Assembly: GCA_009908885.1 (NCBI GenBank)
Contig: JAAAOL010000164.1
Location: forward strand, 1 to 7,517
Length of the DNA stretch: 7,517 bases
Origin: Bacteroidota bacterium
GTDB lineage: Bacteria; Bacteroidota; Rhodothermia; Rhodothermales; JAAAOL01
Direction of reading: 5' to 3'
This document shows, piece after piece, positions 1 to 7,517 of the stretch (positions are counted from its first letter, which is position 1; every line of letters begins with the position of its first letter). The position numbers and the translations under genes were made by a program. The notes below the pieces were generated by a model, which did not search any database, had not been told where the DNA came from, and saw only the letters and a program-made list of their open reading frames with translations.

Positions 1-609
1 CACGGCAACGACGCCGCCGCGCACCTGCACGATATCCTTGCCTTTCAGGACGCCGTCCAGGCCGCCCTCCGGTTTGCTGACGCCGACGGAGAGACGCTCG
101 TGGTCGTCACCTCTGATCACGAGACGGGTGGGCTGAGCCTCGGCGCGGAAGTCGGCGGCGAGTCGCTCTACACGTGGAAGCCCGAGGTGCTGGATCAGGT
201 GCAGGCGTCCCACGGCGCCATCCTGCGCGAGGTGCAGCGCCGCCTCCGCGAGCCGCACGCCCGCGCCGCCACCGCTGCCGACTCCGCCGCCATCTGCACC
301 GAGGTGGTGGAGGAGCTGGTCGGCATCGCCCCGGACGACGACGAGGCCGCCCGGCTGGCGAAGGCGCTGCACGACGACTGGCAGGCCGGCGACGTGCTGG
401 CCGAGGTTCTCGCAGCGCGGGCCGTCATCGGATGGACGACGAACGGGCACACGGCGGTGGACGTCAACCTGTATGCCGCCGGGCCGGGTCGGGATCGGTT
501 CGTGGGGCACTACGACAACACCTACGTGGGGCAGGCGCTGGCCGAGCTGTGGGATCTGGATCTCGACGCCCTCAGCCAGCAACTGCGGGCTGCCGTCGGG
601 TCGAACTAG
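1..609 (+). CDS. Alkaline phosphatase, C-terminal part (5' end outside window)
   Basis: The reading frame is open from base 1 and ends in TAG at 607-609, so the gene begins upstream. The visible 202 residues match the C-terminal part of the alkaline phosphatase superfamily, metal-dependent phosphomonoesterases usually exported to the periplasm or cell surface. The first residues, HGND, fit the zinc-ligand region (the His of a D-x-x-x-H pair). TSDHETGG at residues 37-44 holds the Asp-His zinc ligands (D39, H40). GHT around H150 fits the last zinc-ligand His (H412 in E. coli PhoA). A DNT motif follows near the end. The D39-H150 distance is much longer than in E. coli PhoA (about 42), with a helical, Ala/Glu-rich stretch between, so this is a variant with an insertion. 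The nucleophilic Ser and any signal peptide lie outside the window. The family call is firm; substrate and gene name are not determined. Confidence 0.93.
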   Translation, partial: HGNDAAAHLHDILAFQDAVQAALRFADADGETLVVVTSDHETGGLSLGAEVGGESLYTWKPEVLDQVQASHGAILREVQRRLREPHARAATAADSAAICTEVVEELVGIAPDDDEAARLAKALHDDWQAGDVLAEVLAARAVIGWTTNGHTAVDVNLYAAGPGRDRFVGHYDNTYVGQALAELWDLDLDALSQQLRAAVGSN

Positions 610-648
610 GACGGAGCGAGGGACCACCACCAGCGATGCCATCGGCGG

Positions 649-655
649 AAGGAGG
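649..655 (+). promoter_or_regulatory. Strong Shine-Dalgarno-like AAGGAGG before the exonuclease/UvrC-like gene
   Basis: AAGGAGG is a near-perfect anti-16S match, and the only strong one seen before any gene here. Its spacing is odd. It ends one base before ATG 657, lies downstream of ATG 636, and is 16 bases before an in-frame GTG at 672, which has its own GGAG at 663-666. The site therefore supports initiation in this neighbourhood without fixing the exact start codon. Confidence 0.5.
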
Positions 656-656
656 C

Positions 657-2381
657 ATGAACGGAGTCGGCGTGGCCTTCCAGGGCGACGCGCCGCTGAC
701 ACAGGTGCCCTTCGTCGTGGTCGACACCGAGACGACGGGCACGAAAGCCGGCGAGGATCGCCTGATCGAGGTCGCCGCCGTGCGCGTGGTCGAGGGGGAA
801 GTGGTGGACCGCTTCGCGCAACTGATCAACCCGGAGCGCTCCGTCCCGCGCCGCATCACGCAGCTCACGGGCATCTCCACCGGGATGGTCTTCGACCAGC
901 CGCCCGCCGCCGAGGTGCTGCCCGCCTTTCTGGACTTCCTGGGCGACGGCGTCTTCGTGGCGCACAACCTGTCGTTCGACCTGCGCTTTCTGAACGCCGA
1001 GCTGGACCTGGCTGACCTCAGGGAGATCGACAACGCGGCGCTCTGCACGCTGCGGCTCGCCCGCCGCCTGCTGCCCAACCTCCGCTCGAAGGGCCTCTCC
1101 GGCCTCGCCAAGCACTACGGCATCCAGATCGACGCCCGGCACCGCGCCTTCGGCGACGCGCAGGCCACGGCCAAGGTGCTGCTCCACTTCTTCGACAAGC
1201 TGGACGCCGAGCACGGCGTCACGGTGCTGGACGACCTGCTGCACTTCCAGAACCGGTCGTACCGCAGCATCCGCCAGGGGCCGAAGCACGTCGAACGCAT
1301 CCGCAAGGAGGTGCTGCCGACGCTGCCCGACCGGCCCGGCGTCTACTTCATGAAAGACCGGCGTGGCGCGATCCTCTACATCGGCAAGGCCAAGAGCCTG
1401 CGCGACCGGGTGCGCAGTTACTTCAGCGGGCTGGCCTCGCAGCCCAACCGCACGCGCAAACTGGTGAAGACGCTCCGCACGGTCGAGTGGACGGAGACGG
1501 GCTCCGAACTGGGGGCGCTGCTCTTGGAGTCGCGGCTCATCAAAGAGCACAAGCCGCGCTTCAACCGGGCGCAGCGGCGCTACCGCAACCGCCCGTTCAT
1601 CCGGCTCGACACGACGCACGACGCGCCCACCGTTTCGTGGACGGCCTACGTGCAGGACGACGGCGCCGAGTACTTCGGGCCGCTGGGCGGGCGCAAGCAG
1701 GCCGAGCTGGTCGTGGACGTCGTCAACCGGTTGTTTCAACTGCGCGAGTGTGACGACGACACGTATCGTCTCGGCCGCAAATGCCTCTACGCGTCCTTCG
1801 ACCGCTGCGCGGCGCCCTGCGTGGCCGAGGAGGCCGACGGGGCGGGGATGCGGCGGTATGCTACCGAGGTGCAGCGGGTGCGCGACTTTCTGACTGGCCA
1901 GGACACGTCGGTGCTCACGACGCTGGAGGCGCGCATGCAGCGGGCCGCCGATGCGATGAAGTACGAGGACGCCGCCGAGTACCGCGACTGGCTGAAGCGC
2001 CTGCGGCGGCTCCTGTCCCGGCAGCGGTGCGTCGCCTCGCCCGTGCTGGAGCACCACGCCGTGCTGGTGCAGCCCGCGACGAAGCAGGACGCCGTGCAAC
2101 TCTACCTCGTCCGCTTCGGGCGGCATGCCGAGACGATCACCCTCCCGATGCCGCCCACGGAGCAGCAACGTAAGCACCTGCGCGCCCGCCTCGCCCATCA
2201 CTTCGACGCCGCGCACGACCGCCCGGAGCGTTACTTCAAGCAGGAGGTGGACGAGGTGCGCATCCTGGCCCACTGGATGTACGTCCACCGCGACAGCATG
2301 GAGTCCGTCCACTGGTCGCCCGGCATGGCCCTGGACGTCCTGCTCGACGCGGTGCTGGAACGCGCCCGCGAGGTCGCCTGA
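657..2381 (+). CDS. DnaQ-family exonuclease fused to UvrC/Cho-like GIY-YIG endonuclease
   Basis: The 574-residue protein joins two nuclease modules and probably acts in DNA repair. The N-terminal domain (about 17-190) is a DEDDh 3'-5' exonuclease: D23 and E25 in VDTETTG, H103-N104 and D108 in AHNLSFD, H162 and D167 in HRAFGD. The second part resembles the N-terminal half of UvrC and E. coli Cho. A GIY-YIG domain (about 222-300) has GVY 228-230, YIG 241-243, R249 and E291 within LLLESRLIKEHKPRFN. Four cysteines follow (365, 376, 384, 388; CLYASFDRCAAPC), at positions like those binding an Fe-S cluster in UvrC. A UVR-type helical motif (about 417-456) should contact UvrB. The remaining roughly 115 residues show no clear UvrC RNase H-like or HhH domain, so only 3'-side incision is expected. 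Similar fusions are known in Bacteroidota and Actinobacteria. The start is uncertain: 657 is chosen next to AAGGAGG, with ATG 636 and GTG 672 possible. The gap from the phosphatase stop is 47 bases, so co-transcription is possible. Confidence 0.93.
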   Translation: MNGVGVAFQGDAPLTQVPFVVVDTETTGTKAGEDRLIEVAAVRVVEGEVVDRFAQLINPERSVPRRITQLTGISTGMVFDQPPAAEVLPAFLDFLGDGVFVAHNLSFDLRFLNAELDLADLREIDNAALCTLRLARRLLPNLRSKGLSGLAKHYGIQIDARHRAFGDAQATAKVLLHFFDKLDAEHGVTVLDDLLHFQNRSYRSIRQGPKHVERIRKEVLPTLPDRPGVYFMKDRRGAILYIGKAKSLRDRVRSYFSGLASQPNRTRKLVKTLRTVEWTETGSELGALLLESRLIKEHKPRFNRAQRRYRNRPFIRLDTTHDAPTVSWTAYVQDDGAEYFGPLGGRKQAELVVDVVNRLFQLRECDDDTYRLGRKCLYASFDRCAAPCVAEEADGAGMRRYATEVQRVRDFLTGQDTSVLTTLEARMQRAADAMKYEDAAEYRDWLKRLRRLLSRQRCVASPVLEHHAVLVQPATKQDAVQLYLVRFGRHAETITLPMPPTEQQRKHLRARLAHHFDAAHDRPERYFKQEVDEVRILAHWMYVHRDSMESVHWSPGMALDVLLDAVLERAREVA

Positions 2382-2561
2382 CCCGAACCGCTGGATCAAC
2401 GTGGATTTCGCCGAATCCGGGTCCATACGTGTTGCCTTCCAGTCTGACGGTGTCGATGTTAGGTCTGCGTCTGGTAGCGCTTCCAGCGTGCTGCCGCGCC
2501 ATCGTCCATCGCCGCCCGGACGGTGCTCTGTCCAGTCCTCCATCGCAAGCGACCGATTCCT

Positions 2562-3902
2562 ATGGCACAGCGAGTCCTCATCCTGGGCGCCGCCGGGCGC
2601 GACTTCCACAACTTCAATGTGTTCTTCCGTGACAATTCGGACTACGAAGTCGTCGCCTTCACGGCCACGCAGATTCCGAATATCGACGAGCGTCAGTATC
2701 CGCCCGAGCTGGCGGGCGAGCTGTATCCCGACGGCATCCCGATCGAGCCGGAGGACGATCTCGAAGCGCTCATCCGGGAGCACGACATCGACCTGGCCGT
2801 CTTCAGCTACAGCGACGTCACCCACGAGGCGGTGATGCACCTCGGCTCCCGGGCGATGGCGGCGGGGGCGAGCTACCTGCTGCTCGGCCCCCGGCAGACG
2901 ATGCTGGAGGCCAGCGTGCCGGTCGTGTCGATCTGTGCCGCGCGGACGGGATCGGGCAAGAGCCAGACGAGTCGGCGCGTGGCGGCGCTGTTGGCCGACG
3001 AGGGGCTCCGCGTGGCCGTCGTGCGTCATCCGATGCCGTACGGCGATCTCGTGCAGCAGGCCGTGCAGCGCTTCGAGACGATGGACGACCTGGACGACGA
3101 GCATGTGACCATCGAGGAGCGCGAGGAGTACGAGCCGCACATCGAGGCCGGGCGCATCGTGTACGCGGGGGTCGACTACGAACGCATCCTGCGGCAGGCC
3201 GAGCAGGAGGCGGACGTCATCATCTGGGACGGGGGCAACAACGACTTCGGCTTCTACACGCCCGATCTCCTCATCGTCGTCGTCGATCCGCACCGTCCTG
3301 ACCATCCGTTGCGCTACCATCCCGGCGAGGTCAACGTGCGCATGGCCGACGTGGTGCTCATCAACAAGGTGGACACCGCCTCGCTGGACGACATCGGCGC
3401 GGTGCGCGAGACGGTGCGGCAACTCAATCCGGACGCCACGCTCATCGAAGCGGCCAGCCCGATCTTCGTGGACGGCGGCGCGCAGATTCAGGGCCAGCGC
3501 GTGCTGGTCGTCGAGGACGGGCCGACGCTCACCCACGGCGAGATGGCCTACGGGGCCGGATGGGTGGCCGCCCAGCGCTACGGCGCCGCCGAAGTCATCG
3601 ACCCGCGCCCCTACGCCGTCGGGTCGATCCAGGAGACGTTCGACAAATACCCGACGACGGGGGCCGTGCTGCCCGCGATGGGCTACGGCGACGAGCAGAC
3701 CGACGAGCTGGCCGAGACGATCCGCCAGACGCCCTGCGACCTCGTGATCATCGGGACGCCCATCGACCTGCGGCACCTCATCGACATCGACCAACCCACG
3801 GTGCGGGTGCGCTACGAACTCCAGGAGATCGGCGCGCCGACGCTGCGGGACGTGCTTCACCGCGCCCTGCCCGTCGCCCCGGCGACGAACGGCACGGCGT
3901 GA
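2562..3902 (+). CDS. Cyclic 2,3-diphosphoglycerate synthetase-like P-loop protein
   Basis: The 446-residue protein resembles cyclic 2,3-diphosphoglycerate synthetase (cDPGS), described in hyperthermophilic methanogens such as Methanothermus fervidus, which uses ATP to cyclise 2,3-diphosphoglycerate. Its N terminus (GAAGRDFHNFN, residues 9-19) looks like a Rossmann-type nucleotide fold. A P-loop follows at ARTGSGKS (127-134, K133), then a second conserved block, WDGGNND (222-228), and a GTPase-like NKVD (268-271). The stretches AASPIFVD, EDGPTLTHG, DPRPYAVGSI and GTPIDLR are typical of the family, as I remember it. No signal peptide or membrane segment is seen, so it is probably cytoplasmic. 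ATG 2562 is chosen because family members begin just before this Rossmann motif; a GTG at 2523 would add 13 atypical residues. No Shine-Dalgarno sequence precedes 2562. Whether bacterial members make cyclic 2,3-DPG is unsettled to my knowledge, and nothing nearby indicates the substrate. Family membership is strong, exact reaction weak. Confidence 0.88.
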   Translation: MAQRVLILGAAGRDFHNFNVFFRDNSDYEVVAFTATQIPNIDERQYPPELAGELYPDGIPIEPEDDLEALIREHDIDLAVFSYSDVTHEAVMHLGSRAMAAGASYLLLGPRQTMLEASVPVVSICAARTGSGKSQTSRRVAALLADEGLRVAVVRHPMPYGDLVQQAVQRFETMDDLDDEHVTIEEREEYEPHIEAGRIVYAGVDYERILRQAEQEADVIIWDGGNNDFGFYTPDLLIVVVDPHRPDHPLRYHPGEVNVRMADVVLINKVDTASLDDIGAVRETVRQLNPDATLIEAASPIFVDGGAQIQGQRVLVVEDGPTLTHGEMAYGAGWVAAQRYGAAEVIDPRPYAVGSIQETFDKYPTTGAVLPAMGYGDEQTDELAETIRQTPCDLVIIGTPIDLRHLIDIDQPTVRVRYELQEIGAPTLRDVLHRALPVAPATNGTA

Positions 3903-3946
3903 AGCGTAACCACCGTTTTTGCTCGGCGATGTACGTGTCGCTGAGA

Positions 3947-3974
3947 GCGTGATGCGTATTGCGTGATGCGTGAC
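3947..3974 (+). repeat. Heptanucleotide tandem repeat, four units
   Basis: Four consecutive 7-base units read GCGTGAT, GCGTATT, GCGTGAT, GCGTGAC. All begin GCGT; the other three positions vary, and the pattern alternates so that GCGTGATGCGT recurs with a 14-base period. The array lies wholly between the cDPGS-like gene and the amidase. Short tandem heptamers between genes are known in several bacterial groups (for example the STRR family of cyanobacteria). I suspect this is one copy of a dispersed intergenic repeat, but one window cannot show that. Confidence 0.8.
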
Positions 3975-4018
3975 AATGCGCTGCTGGAGCGATGGCTGCC
4001 CATCACCCCACGCATCAC
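3963..4018. repeat. 10-bp inverted repeat (GTGATGCGTG / CACGCATCAC)
   Basis: GTGATGCGTG at 3963-3972, inside the heptamer array, is perfectly complementary to CACGCATCAC at 4009-4018, with 36 bases between. The right arm is thus an inverted copy of the repeat unit. RNA or DNA could form a 10-bp stem 42 bases upstream of the amidase start. No T-run follows, so a simple intrinsic terminator is unlikely. It could be the far end of a small repeat element or a regulatory structure. Confidence 0.55.
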
Positions 4019-4060
4019 CGACCACGAATCGCCCAGTAGGCGGCTACAGGCCCCATCCCG

Positions 4061-5563
4061 ATGACGAGATTCCCAGAATACGACACCTACGACGGCCTCG
4101 GCCTGGCCGAACTGATTCGCGCCGGGGAGGTGACCGCCGAGGAAGTGTGCGACGCAGCGATCCGGCGCATCGAAGCGGTGAACCCGTCGCTCAACGCCGT
4201 CATCACGCCCATGTTTGGCGAAGGACGGAGGGTGGTGCGAGCGGGGGTGGACGGGCCGTTTGCGGGCGTGCCGTTTCTGCTCAAAGATCTGCTGCATGCC
4301 TACGCGGGCGTCCGCATGACGCACGGCTCGGCGGCGATGCGCGACTTCGTGCCGGACCACGACAGCACCGTCGTCGAGCGCTTCAAGCGGGCGGGGCTGG
4401 TGACGCTCGGAAAGACGAACGTGCCCGAGTTCGGGCTGATGGGCGTGACGGAGCCCGAGGCGTTTGGGCCGACGCGCAACCCCTGGAACCTGAACCACAC
4501 GCCCGGCGGCTCCAGCGGCGGCTCGGCGGCGGCGGTGGCGGCGCGCATGGTGCCGCTGGCCTCGGCCAACGACGGCGGCGGTTCCATCCGCATCCCGGCG
4601 GCCTGCTGCGGCCTCTTCGGGCTCAAGCCGTCGCGGGGACGGGTGCCCACCGGGCCGGACCACGGCGAGGCCTGGGAGGGGGCCGTGTGCGATCACGTCG
4701 TCACCCGCTCGGTGCGGGACAGCGCGGCGATGCTGGACGCCATCCACGGTCCGTCGCCCGGCGACCCGTACCACGTCGCACCGCCGGACGGGTCGTACCT
4801 CGACGCGATCCAGCAGACGCCAGCGCCGCTGCGCATCGGCTTCAGCTCGCGCCATCCCGTCGGCGGCACGACGCACCCCGAGTGCGTGCAGGCCGTGGAG
4901 GACGCGGCGACCCTACTCGGCGACCTCGGCCATCACGTCGAACCGGCCGAGCCGGACGTGGATGGACTGGCGGTGACGCGGGCGTACATCACCCTCTACT
5001 TCGGGCAGGTGGCGGCGGACCTGGAGTGGATCACGCAGCACCTGGGCGCCGACGCGGCGCGGCGGGTGGAGGCCGGGACGCGGGCGCTCGGCCTCATCGG
5101 CCAGAGCCTGTCGGCGGGCGACTACGTGGCGTCGCGGCGCGCGTGGAACACGTTCGCCCGGGCGATGGGGGCGTATCATCAGCGCTATGACCTGTATCTG
5201 ACACCGACGCTCGCCGACCCGCCGGCCCGCATCGGCGCGTTGACGCCGGGCGCTGTGGAGAATGTCGGCATGACGATCATCAACACCCTGAACGTCAGCA
5301 AGCTGATGATCGCCAGCGGCATCGTGGATCGGCTGGCGACGGACAACTTCGCCAAGCTGCCGTTCACGCAACTCGCCAACCTGACCGGCCAGCCCGCCAT
5401 GTCCGTACCGCTGCACTGGACCGACGACGGGTTGCCCTGCGGCGTGCAGCTGGTCGCGCCGTTCGGGCAAGAAGCGCGGCTCTTGCGCCTCGCCGCCCAA
5501 CTGGAGGACGCGCAGCCATGGGCGCACCGCCGCCCGCCGCTGATCGCGTCGATGGCGTCGTGA
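4061..5563 (+). CDS. Amidase-signature family hydrolase
   Basis: The 500-residue protein is a complete amidase-signature enzyme, hydrolysing C-N amide bonds with a Ser-cisSer-Lys triad. The triad is visible: K75 in PFLLKDL, the cis-Ser S151 in TPGGSSGGS (150-155 region), and the nucleophile S175 in DGGGSIRIP (171-179). The 24-residue gap between the two serines equals that in FAAH. The family C-terminal block (QLANLTGQPAMSVPL, then GVQLVAPFG) is intact and length is normal. No signal peptide is evident, so it is probably cytoplasmic. The DGGGSIRIPAACCGLFGLKPSRGR pattern places it closer to the 6-aminohexanoate-cyclic-dimer hydrolase (NylA)-like amidases than to GatA, as there are no gatC or gatB neighbours. 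The natural substrate cannot be read from sequence. ATG 4061 is the only sensible start; upstream there is only a weak CAGG (4047-4050) and a C-rich stretch. The gene is flanked by noncoding gaps, so it may be a single-gene unit. Confidence 0.93.
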   Translation: MTRFPEYDTYDGLGLAELIRAGEVTAEEVCDAAIRRIEAVNPSLNAVITPMFGEGRRVVRAGVDGPFAGVPFLLKDLLHAYAGVRMTHGSAAMRDFVPDHDSTVVERFKRAGLVTLGKTNVPEFGLMGVTEPEAFGPTRNPWNLNHTPGGSSGGSAAAVAARMVPLASANDGGGSIRIPAACCGLFGLKPSRGRVPTGPDHGEAWEGAVCDHVVTRSVRDSAAMLDAIHGPSPGDPYHVAPPDGSYLDAIQQTPAPLRIGFSSRHPVGGTTHPECVQAVEDAATLLGDLGHHVEPAEPDVDGLAVTRAYITLYFGQVAADLEWITQHLGADAARRVEAGTRALGLIGQSLSAGDYVASRRAWNTFARAMGAYHQRYDLYLTPTLADPPARIGALTPGAVENVGMTIINTLNVSKLMIASGIVDRLATDNFAKLPFTQLANLTGQPAMSVPLHWTDDGLPCGVQLVAPFGQEARLLRLAAQLEDAQPWAHRRPPLIASMAS

Positions 5564-5585
5564 GTCGGGACTTCCGGGTGGATCG

Positions 5586-5665
5586 GGGCGGCGTCGCATT
5601 TCAACCAGGATTCCGCCCGTGCAAGGAACTCCCCCGCGAGACGGCGGATATATGCCGTGCCGCCG
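5586..5665. repeat. Small GC-rich inverted repeats upstream of lepA
   Basis: The 135-base gap before lepA holds two short perfect inverted repeats: GGGCGG 5586-5591 with CCGCCC 5613-5618, and CGGCGG 5642-5647 with CCGCCG 5660-5665. The second can alternatively pair as ACGGC 5641-5645 with GCCGT 5654-5658. The loop of the second pair contains TATATG (5649-5654), a weak match to a -10 box, without a convincing -35. In DNA this GC-rich, 6-bp stems are expected by chance, so any role in lepA expression or amidase termination is speculative. Confidence 0.25.
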
Positions 5666-5698
5666 CATCTTCCGGCTCATCGGTTTGTCCGTCCCTGC

Positions 5699-7507
<1,809 letters not shown>

Positions 7508-7517
7508 CCAACCCCTC

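Noticed and set aside
174..656. Upstream extension of the exonuclease/UvrC-like frame by 161 codons over the phosphatase end.
   Set aside because: The extension is an Arg/Gly/Ala-rich out-of-frame shadow of the phosphatase, and the exonuclease fold begins only after base 700.
2380..2423. Possible terminator after the repair gene: GGATT 2403-2407 with AATCC 2414-2418, flanked by GACCC/GGGTC.
   Set aside because: The stems are short, the left side carries a large bulge, and no T-run follows. It cannot be supported as an intrinsic terminator.
2432..2464. Promoter-like TTGCCT ... TTAGGT upstream of the cDPGS-like gene.
   Set aside because: The -10 match is poor and the spacer is about 21 bases. 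No better -35/-10 or Bacteroidota-type TTTG/TAnnTTTG pair was seen in the 180-base gap.
3888..3920. Terminator-like AACGG/CCGTT followed by TTTTT after the cDPGS-like gene.
   Set aside because: The stem is only 5 bp with a 20-base loop and starts inside the coding region. The T-run is suggestive but the structure is too weak.
606..4025. A 1139-codon open frame on the minus strand.
   Set aside because: It runs antisense to two confidently identified genes and a gap. Its translation is a low-complexity His/Arg/Val/Leu-rich string with no family motifs, as expected from the third-position GC bias of the + strand genes.

Overview
This is an ordinary-looking bacterial chromosomal segment with high GC (roughly two thirds by eye). 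It has five protein genes, all on the + strand, separated by short gaps of 46 to 180 bases. There are no RNA genes, insertion sequences, CRISPR arrays or phage genes that I can see. In order they are: the C-terminal end of an alkaline phosphatase (cut by the left edge), a fused DnaQ-type exonuclease / UvrC-like GIY-YIG nuclease, a cyclic 2,3-diphosphoglycerate synthetase-like P-loop protein, an amidase-signature hydrolase, and a complete elongation factor 4 (LepA).

The likely source is a member of the Rhodothermota/Bacteroidota side of the tree (Salinibacter/Rhodothermus-like), with Chloroflexota as the main alternative. This is inference from remembered family features: LepA carries the 'RGITIKSHAI' and 'ITTVPNVNY' variants I associate with Bacteroidota-type LepA; the phosphatase has the 'HGND...TSDHETGGL' form; and exonuclease-GIY-YIG fusions are common in that group. 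Weak or absent Shine-Dalgarno sequences before most genes also fit. No tree was computed.

Layout: 1-609 phosphatase end; 657-2381 repair nuclease fusion, which probably follows closely behind it; 2382-2561 a gap with no clear signal; 2562-3902 cDPGS-like protein; 3903-4060 a gap carrying a heptanucleotide tandem repeat and an inverted copy of it; 4061-5563 amidase; 5564-5698 a gap with small GC-rich inverted repeats; 5699-7507 lepA.

The genes do not form an obvious single pathway (phosphate scavenging, DNA repair, a possible phosphometabolite or ligase enzyme, amide hydrolysis, translation). I read them as neighbouring independent housekeeping and accessory genes, not one system. The points most worth a second look are the repair fusion, which keeps exonuclease, GIY-YIG, four-cysteine and UvrB-binding elements but lacks UvrC's C-terminal half; the bacterial cDPGS-like protein of uncertain function; the 7-bp repeat between genes; and the near absence of Shine-Dalgarno sites. 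I found no convincing previously undescribed multi-gene system.
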